The notes under the pieces are model-generated. The model was given only the letters and a program-made list of their open reading frames with translations. It did no database searches and had not been told where the DNA came from. Positions 31,878 through 36,270 of a DNA stretch of 36,270 nucleotides are shown piece by piece; within the stretch, counting starts at the first letter, position 1, and every line of letters starts with the position of its first letter. A program made the position numbers and the translations under genes. Source of the stretch: an uncultured Alphaproteobacteria bacterium (lineage in GTDB: Bacteria > Pseudomonadota > Alphaproteobacteria > CALKHQ01); contig CALKHQ010000219.1 in NCBI GenBank assembly GCA_937988735.1, forward strand, positions 1 to 36,270, written 5' to 3'.

Positions 31878-33147
31878 CCAGCCGCGGCTGGTCCCCGAGC
31901 ACGCCCATGGCGTGGCGCATCAGGGTCCGCTTCAGCGGCGGCAGGCGGTTGACGATGGCGAGGCCGACGTCCCGGGCCCGGCGCAGGCCGGGGATGTCGT
32001 TGGAGAACAGCCGGTTGAGCCCGTCGGTGACGGCCGCCAGCAGCAGGTTGTCGCCGCGGCGCCGCGCCTGGTAGCGGCGCACGATTTCCGGGCTGCCCAC
32101 GTCCAGCCCCAGCCGGCGCGCATCCACCACCTCCTCGGCCAGGGCCGCCACGTCGCGCCAGCCCATGTTCAGCCCCTGACCGGCGATCGGATGGATGCCG
32201 TGGGCGGCCTCGCCGACCAGGACGAGACGCCCGCGGCCGTAGGTGAAGGCGAGGTGGAGGGACAGCGGATAGGCGGCCCGCTGCCCCTCGACCGCAAAAC
32301 GGCCCAGGAAATCGCCGAGCCGGCGGCCGAGCTCGCGGGCGAAGCCGTCGTCGTCGAGCAGGGCGATGCCGGCCGCGACGTCGGCGTCCTCGCTCCAGAC
32401 GATCGACGACCGGTGGCGCAGCGGGCCGTCTTCCACGTCGGTCATCGGCAGGATGGCGAACGGGCCGCCGGGCAGGAAGCGCTCGTGGGCGATCCCGCCG
32501 TGCGGGCGCTCGTGGAGAATGTTGCAGACCAGCGCCGTCTGCCGGTAGCGGTATTCCGTCACCGGGATCCCCGCCACCGTCCTCAGCGGCGAGTGCCTGC
32601 CGTCGCAGGCGGCGACGAGCTGCGCGCGCAGCATGCGCCCGTCGTCGAGGGTGAGGGTGGCGAGGCCGTCGCCCTCGGCCATCGCCGCCACCGTCGCCGG
32701 CGCCAGCACCCGGACCGAGGGGCAGTCGGCGATGCGCCGGGCGAGTGCCGCGCGGATGAAGCGGTTTTCGACGATGTAGCCGAGCGGATGGTCGCCGACC
32801 TCGGCATGGTCGTAGTGCAGGAACAGCGGCGAGGTGTAGCCGTCGGGCCGGCCGTCGGAGACGCGGATCTCGAGGATCGGCGCGGCGTGGTCCGCCATCA
32901 GCGGCCAGGCGCCGATCGCTTCCAGCGCCAGCTTCGAGCCATGGGCGATGGCAGTGGTGCGTCCGTCGTAGCGGACGCCGGCCATGGTGGGCAGCGGCTG
33001 GCGCTCGACCAGGATCGTCTCGATCCCGGCGTCGCCGAGCGCCGCCGCCAGGCTGAGCCCGGCGAGCCCGCCGCCGACGACGATCACGTCGGCGTGCGAG
33101 CTTCTGCCCAAGTCCTGTGCACGCTGATCTGATTGAATCTTGGGCAT
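31858..33147 (-). CDS. UbiH/UbiF/COQ6-family FAD monooxygenase
   Basis: A 429-residue flavin hydroxylase of the ubiquinone pathway family. The FAD motifs are ADVIVVGGGLAGLSLAAAL near residue 20, the DG motif AACDGRHSPLR in the middle and LVLVGEAAHGIHPIAGQGL (with NMGWRDVAALA) at about 290. The last has Glu where Asp is most common, a position that varies in the family. UbiH, UbiF and UbiI act on different ring carbons, so the position hydroxylated cannot be assigned. The ATG at 33147 was chosen because upstream in-frame residues look non-coding; GGAG sits close to it. The 3' end overlaps the convergent protease gene by 20 bases. Confidence 0.87.
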   Translation of the reverse strand: MPKIQSDQRAQDLGRSSHADVIVVGGGLAGLSLAAALGDAGIETILVERQPLPTMAGVRYDGRTTAIAHGSKLALEAIGAWPLMADHAAPILEIRVSDGRPDGYTSPLFLHYDHAEVGDHPLGYIVENRFIRAALARRIADCPSVRVLAPATVAAMAEGDGLATLTLDDGRMLRAQLVAACDGRHSPLRTVAGIPVTEYRYRQTALVCNILHERPHGGIAHERFLPGGPFAILPMTDVEDGPLRHRSSIVWSEDADVAAGIALLDDDGFARELGRRLGDFLGRFAVEGQRAAYPLSLHLAFTYGRGRLVLVGEAAHGIHPIAGQGLNMGWRDVAALAEEVVDARRLGLDVGSPEIVRRYQARRRGDNLLLAAVTDGLNRLFSNDIPGLRRARDVGLAIVNRLPPLKRTLMRHAMGVLGDQPRLVRGERL

Positions 33148-33308
33148 ATGCTCCGTCTGCTCAAAAAGTGGGCAGTCCAGAAATCGGGCAGTCGCGGCCG
33201 CGGAGGCCGGAAAGAGAGTAGCGCAGGCGGCCGCGAGCGCCATGCGACGCATCGCTGCCACGGCTGGCGGCCTCGGCTTCCGCAGCGGCTCGCCCGGGCG
33301 CAGGCCGC

Positions 33309-33326
33309 TCGGCACGGTTCTTGAAC
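33309..33326 (+). promoter_or_regulatory. Possible sigma-54 promoter of glnK-amtB
   Basis: CGGCACGGTTCTTGAACT fits TGGCAC-N5-TTGCW with GG and the -12 box ten bases apart, though GA replaces GC at -12. It ends about 85 bases before the glnK ATG. glnK-amtB operons are commonly under NtrC and sigma-54 in proteobacteria, which supports the match. Confidence 0.4.
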
Positions 33327-33409
33327 TGAGCCGGCGGGGACGCTTTTGCGGACCGGCGGCAGCTGTCGCCGGGTCCGCGATCGGCGGCGCCAACAACTAG
33401 GGGGCAACC

Positions 33410-33748
33410 ATGAAACTGGTCATGGCCGTGATCAAACCCTTCAAGCTGGACGAGGTGCGAGAGGCGCTTACCGGTCTCGGCATCCAGGGCCTCACCGCCA
33501 GCGAGGTGAAGGGCTTCGGCCGACAGAAGGGGCAGACCGAGATCTATCGCGGCGCCGAGTATGCGGTGAACTTCCTGCCGAAGGTGAAGATCGAGGTGGC
33601 GGTCAGCGACGAGCTGGTCGACCAGGTGGTCGAGGCGCTGCAGAAGGCGGCCAACACGGGCCGCATCGGCGACGGAAAGATCTTCGTGCTCGACATCGGA
33701 CACGCGGTGCGCATCCGCACCGGCGAGACCGGCGACGAAGCGCTGTGA
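33410..33748 (+). CDS. glnK: Nitrogen regulatory protein PII
   Basis: A 112-residue PII protein, full length. It starts MKLVMAVIKPFKLDEVREAL, has the T-loop GQTEIYRGAEYAVNFLPK with the uridylylation tyrosine at position 51, and the C-terminal GRIGDGKIFVLDI with the ATP-binding B and C loops. It senses 2-oxoglutarate and ATP/ADP and binds AmtB to close the channel when ammonium is plentiful. It lies 14 bases upstream of amtB, the standard pairing. Whether it should be named GlnK or GlnB cannot be settled by sequence alone; the amtB partner favours GlnK. Confidence 0.93.
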   Translation: MKLVMAVIKPFKLDEVREALTGLGIQGLTASEVKGFGRQKGQTEIYRGAEYAVNFLPKVKIEVAVSDELVDQVVEALQKAANTGRIGDGKIFVLDIGHAVRIRTGETGDEAL

Positions 33749-33762
33749 GGGGACAGGCAACA

Positions 33763-35130
33763 ATGGCAATCACACATACCTGGCTGCGGCTCGTCGCTGC
33801 GGCCCTGCTCGCCCTGCTGGCGGCGATGGCGGCGCCGGCAATGGCCCAGGAAGACGGCGAGGCTGCCGAGGTCGCCGTGGAGGCCGTCGAGGACATCGCG
33901 CTGGAGGAGGTGCTGCCGGCGATCGACTCCGGCGACACCGCCTGGATGCTCACCGCGACGGCGCTCGTGCTCATGATGACCATCCCCGGGCTTGCGCTGT
34001 TCTATGGCGGGATGGTGCGCAAGATGAACGTGCTCACCATCATGATGCAGTGCTTCGCGATCACCTGCGCAATGAGCGTGCTGTGGATGATCGCGGGCTA
34101 CAGCCTCGCCTTCACCGAGGGCGGCTGGCTGTACGGCGGCTTCGACAAGTTCTTCCTCTCCGGCGTCGGGGTCGATGCCACGGTCGGAACCATTCCCGAG
34201 ACCGTGTTCATGACCTTCCAGATGACCTTCGCCGCGATCACGCCGGCGCTGATCGTCGGGGCCTTCGCCGACCGGATGAAGTTCTCGGCCATGCTGCTGT
34301 TCATGACCGGCTGGCTGTTCTTCGTCTACGCGCCGACCGCGCACATGGTCTGGGGCGGCGGCCTGCTGGCCGACTGGGGCGTCCTCGACTTCGCGGGCGG
34401 CACGGTGGTGCACATCAACGCGGGCATCGCCGGCCTGGTGGCGTGCATCGTCATCGGCAAGCGGACGGGCTATGGCTCCGTGCCGTTCCCGCCGCACAAC
34501 CTGACGCTGAGCCTGATCGGCGCCTCCCTGCTGTGGGTCGGCTGGTTCGGCTTCAACGCCGGTTCGCAGCTCGCCGCCGACGGCCGTGCGGGCATGGCGA
34601 TGGCGGTGACCCAGATCGCGACGGCTGCGGCGGCGCTGAGCTGGATGTTCGCGGAGTGGATCGCGAAGCGGCGGCCCAGCATCCTCGGCATCGTCTCCGG
34701 CGCGGTCGGCGGCCTGGTGGCGATCACTCCGGCAGCGGGCTTCGTTGCCCCCGGCGGCGCGCTGGTCATCGGCATCGCGGCCGGCGTGATCTGCTTCTTC
34801 TGCTCGACCACGGTGAAGAACGCGCTCGGCTATGACGACTCCCTCGACGTCTTCGGCGTCCACGGCGTGGGCGGCATCGTCGGGGCCGTGCTGACCGGCG
34901 TGTTCGCGACCAGCGCCGTGACCGGCGACGTCGATCCGGTCGGGCTCATCGACGGCAACGGCGGCCAGATCCTGGCGCAGATCTACGGCGTGCTGGTCAC
35001 CATCGTGTACTGCGGCGTGATCACGCTCGTCCTCCTGAAGCTGATCGACTGGACGGTCGGGCTTCGGGTGGATGCCGAGACCGAGCGCGACGGTCTCGAC
35101 CTCGCCCTTCACGGCGAGACGGTGCAGTAG
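33763..35130 (+). CDS. amtB: Ammonium channel AmtB
   Basis: A 455-residue canonical ammonium channel. A signal peptide (residues 1-28, cleavage after AMA) is followed by a loop rich in Glu and eleven spans. TM1 reads TIPGLALFYGGMVRKMN; the Phe-gate region is FQMTFAAITPALI; pore residues are D209 and H217 in DFAGGTVVHINAG and H367 in FGVHGVGG. GAGGGG precedes the ATG at 33763. Operon with glnK. It provides the reference for the two divergent Amt proteins at 9242 and 11156, which lack the signal peptide, the GlnK partner and the TM1 motif. Confidence 0.93.
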   Translation: MAITHTWLRLVAAALLALLAAMAAPAMAQEDGEAAEVAVEAVEDIALEEVLPAIDSGDTAWMLTATALVLMMTIPGLALFYGGMVRKMNVLTIMMQCFAITCAMSVLWMIAGYSLAFTEGGWLYGGFDKFFLSGVGVDATVGTIPETVFMTFQMTFAAITPALIVGAFADRMKFSAMLLFMTGWLFFVYAPTAHMVWGGGLLADWGVLDFAGGTVVHINAGIAGLVACIVIGKRTGYGSVPFPPHNLTLSLIGASLLWVGWFGFNAGSQLAADGRAGMAMAVTQIATAAAALSWMFAEWIAKRRPSILGIVSGAVGGLVAITPAAGFVAPGGALVIGIAAGVICFFCSTTVKNALGYDDSLDVFGVHGVGGIVGAVLTGVFATSAVTGDVDPVGLIDGNGGQILAQIYGVLVTIVYCGVITLVLLKLIDWTVGLRVDAETERDGLDLALHGETVQ

Positions 35131-35149
35131 GCCGCGCGGCGCCGGTGAA

Positions 35150-35170
35150 CCCCGGGGCCCTGCCCCGGGG
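35150..35170 (+). terminator. Hairpin after amtB
   Basis: CCCCGGGGC and GCCCCGGGG form a perfect 9-bp stem with a three-base loop, 20 bases after the amtB stop. No T-run follows; the next hairpin at 35205 is the better terminator. Confidence 0.45.
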
Positions 35171-35204
35171 ACGATGCGATCCTCCTGACAGGCGTCCGCT
35201 CACT

Positions 35205-35240
35205 GCCCCTCTCCGCAGCCGCGGGGAGGGGCTCCTTCTT
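35205..35240 (+). terminator. Terminator of glnK-amtB
   Basis: GCCCCTCTCCGC and GCGGGGAGGGGC form a 12-bp stem with one G-U pair and an AGCC loop, followed by the T-rich TCCTTCTT. This is the most convincing intrinsic terminator of the window. Confidence 0.65.
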
Positions 35241-35353
35241 GCCGGACTTGCCGCCGCGGACCGCAGTTTCGCGCGGTCGCGAAATGGTCTAGGGTCCGCC
35301 GCGTCGCAACCACGACCTGGCAGTCGCAACGACCTGGCGGGAGTCCGAACCCG

Positions 35354-36270
35354 GTGGCGGTATCCCTTCGCCTGATCCAGCGCGCGAGCGTCGCGCTCGT
35401 CCACGACCTGACGATGGCCGGCATCGGGTTCGTCGCGGCGCTCTACCTGCGCCTCGGCGACCTCCTGTGGTACGAGGACTGGACGCGCATCGGGCTGGCC
35501 ACCGTGCTGTTCGTGATCGTGGCCGCGCCGGTGTTCTGGTTCACCGGGCTCTACCGCGGCATCTGGCGCTATGCCTCGATGCCGGACATGATCGCCATCG
35601 CCAAGGCGGTGACGCTCACGCTGCTGATCTACCTGCCGATCCTGTTCCTTGTCACCCGGCTCGAGGGCTTCCCGCGATCCACGCTGATCATCTGCTGGTT
35701 CGTGCTGATCGCGCTGCTCGGCGGGCCGCGGCTGGCCTACCGCCTGTTCAAGGACCGTCACGCCGGCCACGTGCTGGAGCGCGAGCGCGGCGGCGCGCTG
35801 CGCCGGACCCGCGTGCTGCTGGTCGGCGCCGGCGACGAGGCCGAGCTGTTCATCCGCGAGATGGCGCGCCGCCGGGACGCGCCCTACGAGGTGGTCGGCA
35901 TCATCGACGAGAAGGGCCGGCGCACCGGCCGCCAGATCCGCAACGTGCGGGTGCTGGGCAGCCTCGAGGACCTGCCGGCGGTGATGGCGCGGCTGAAGGG
36001 CCGCGGGCTCGCGCCGAAGCGGCTGATCCTCACCCGTGCCCGGCCGCAGCGGGAGTTCATCGAGCAGTTGCTCGACCTCGCCGACGCCCACGGCCTGACG
36101 CTGGCGCGCGTGCCCGATCTCGCCGCCCTGCAGCGCGGCGACGCCGACACGCTGGACCTGCGGCCGATCGCGATCGAGGACCTGCTCGCCCGTCCGCAGG
36201 CGGTGCTCGACCGGCCGGCGATGCGGGCGCTGGTCGAAGGCCGGCGGGTCATGATCACCGGCGCCGGCGG
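35354..36270 (+). CDS. Polysaccharide biosynthesis protein, FlaA1/CapD-WbpM type, N-terminal part
   Basis: The frame is open to the right edge; 305 residues are visible. The N-terminal part has about four hydrophobic spans (LTMAGIGFVAALYLRLG, ATVLFVIVAAPVFWF, LTLLIYLPILFLV, LIICWFVLIALLG), followed by a Rossmann-like domain starting RVLLVGAGDEAELFIREM near residue 155, and the last residues RVMITGAGG are the beginning of the nucleotide-sugar SDR domain. Relatives are membrane-bound NDP-sugar 4,6-dehydratases used for O-antigen or capsule sugars. The start is a GTG at 35354 with GGGAG ten bases upstream; no ATG nearer the N-terminus fits. Strand and spacing show a transcription unit separate from amtB. 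Confidence 0.83.
   Translation, partial: MAVSLRLIQRASVALVHDLTMAGIGFVAALYLRLGDLLWYEDWTRIGLATVLFVIVAAPVFWFTGLYRGIWRYASMPDMIAIAKAVTLTLLIYLPILFLVTRLEGFPRSTLIICWFVLIALLGGPRLAYRLFKDRHAGHVLERERGGALRRTRVLLVGAGDEAELFIREMARRRDAPYEVVGIIDEKGRRTGRQIRNVRVLGSLEDLPAVMARLKGRGLAPKRLILTRARPQREFIEQLLDLADAHGLTLARVPDLAALQRGDADTLDLRPIAIEDLLARPQAVLDRPAMRALVEGRRVMITGAG

Noticed and set aside
33148..33396. 83-residue N-terminal extension of the UbiH-like protein with a signal-like hydrophobic stretch
   Set aside because: The flavoprotein motif normally starts near the N-terminus, these enzymes are cytoplasmic, and the extension covers the likely glnK promoter.

Overview
The window is about 36 kb of very GC-rich DNA with strong Shine-Dalgarno sites, tight operons and typical alphaproteobacterial genes: UbiH-type hydroxylase, GlnK-AmtB, split glutamate synthase GlxBCD, a BMP-type nucleoside importer and a FlaA1/CapD polysaccharide protein. 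A Rhodospirillales-like alphaproteobacterium is the best guess; this is inferred from gene content, without a phylogeny.

Layout. 1-397 is the end of xseA. 408-19067 is a nitrogen/amine region. It holds a GntR/FCD regulator, a SoxB/DadA-like FAD oxidoreductase, a glutamine-synthetase-family ligase, the split glutamate-synthase subunits GlxB, GlxC and GlxD, and an unknown 138-aa protein. A manganese transporter under a yybP-ykoY riboswitch is inserted on the other strand. Two consecutive pairs follow, each a divergent Amt protein plus a tiny single-span membrane protein. An aldehyde dehydrogenase, an APC permease, an amidohydrolase (opposite strand) and an iron-type alcohol dehydrogenase complete the region. 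Four copies or near copies of one operator-like sequence lie before the regulator/oxidase pair, the ligase, the second Amt gene and the permease, suggesting one GntR regulon. A plausible job is to take up an amine (or ammonium), glutamylate it, pass nitrogen through the GlxBCD glutamate-synthase-like complex and oxidise the carbon part. The parts resemble the N-methylglutamate route (GmaS/MgsABC) and the gamma-glutamyl route (Puu), but the substrate cannot be read from sequence.

19309-26626 holds a small glycine-zipper lipoprotein and a reverse-strand nucleoside salvage operon: BMP binding protein, two-domain ATPase, two permeases, cytidine deaminase, thymidine phosphorylase and an OsmC peroxidase. 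Most of its genes overlap by 1-4 bases. 26739-29848 holds a lone OppF-like ATPase and an argininosuccinate synthase with a 320-residue C-terminal extension made of a Pro/Glu-rich linker and a helical-repeat domain. 30064-31877 holds an apparently exported SAM-hydroxide-adenosyltransferase homologue and a membrane-anchored trypsin-like protease. 31858-33147 is a UbiH-family FAD hydroxylase. 33410-35130 is glnK-amtB behind a possible sigma-54 promoter. The window ends inside a polysaccharide biosynthesis gene.

The points most worth following are the repeated Amt plus small-membrane-protein module, the ArgG fusion, the shared operator and the amt2 leader with two mutually exclusive hairpins.
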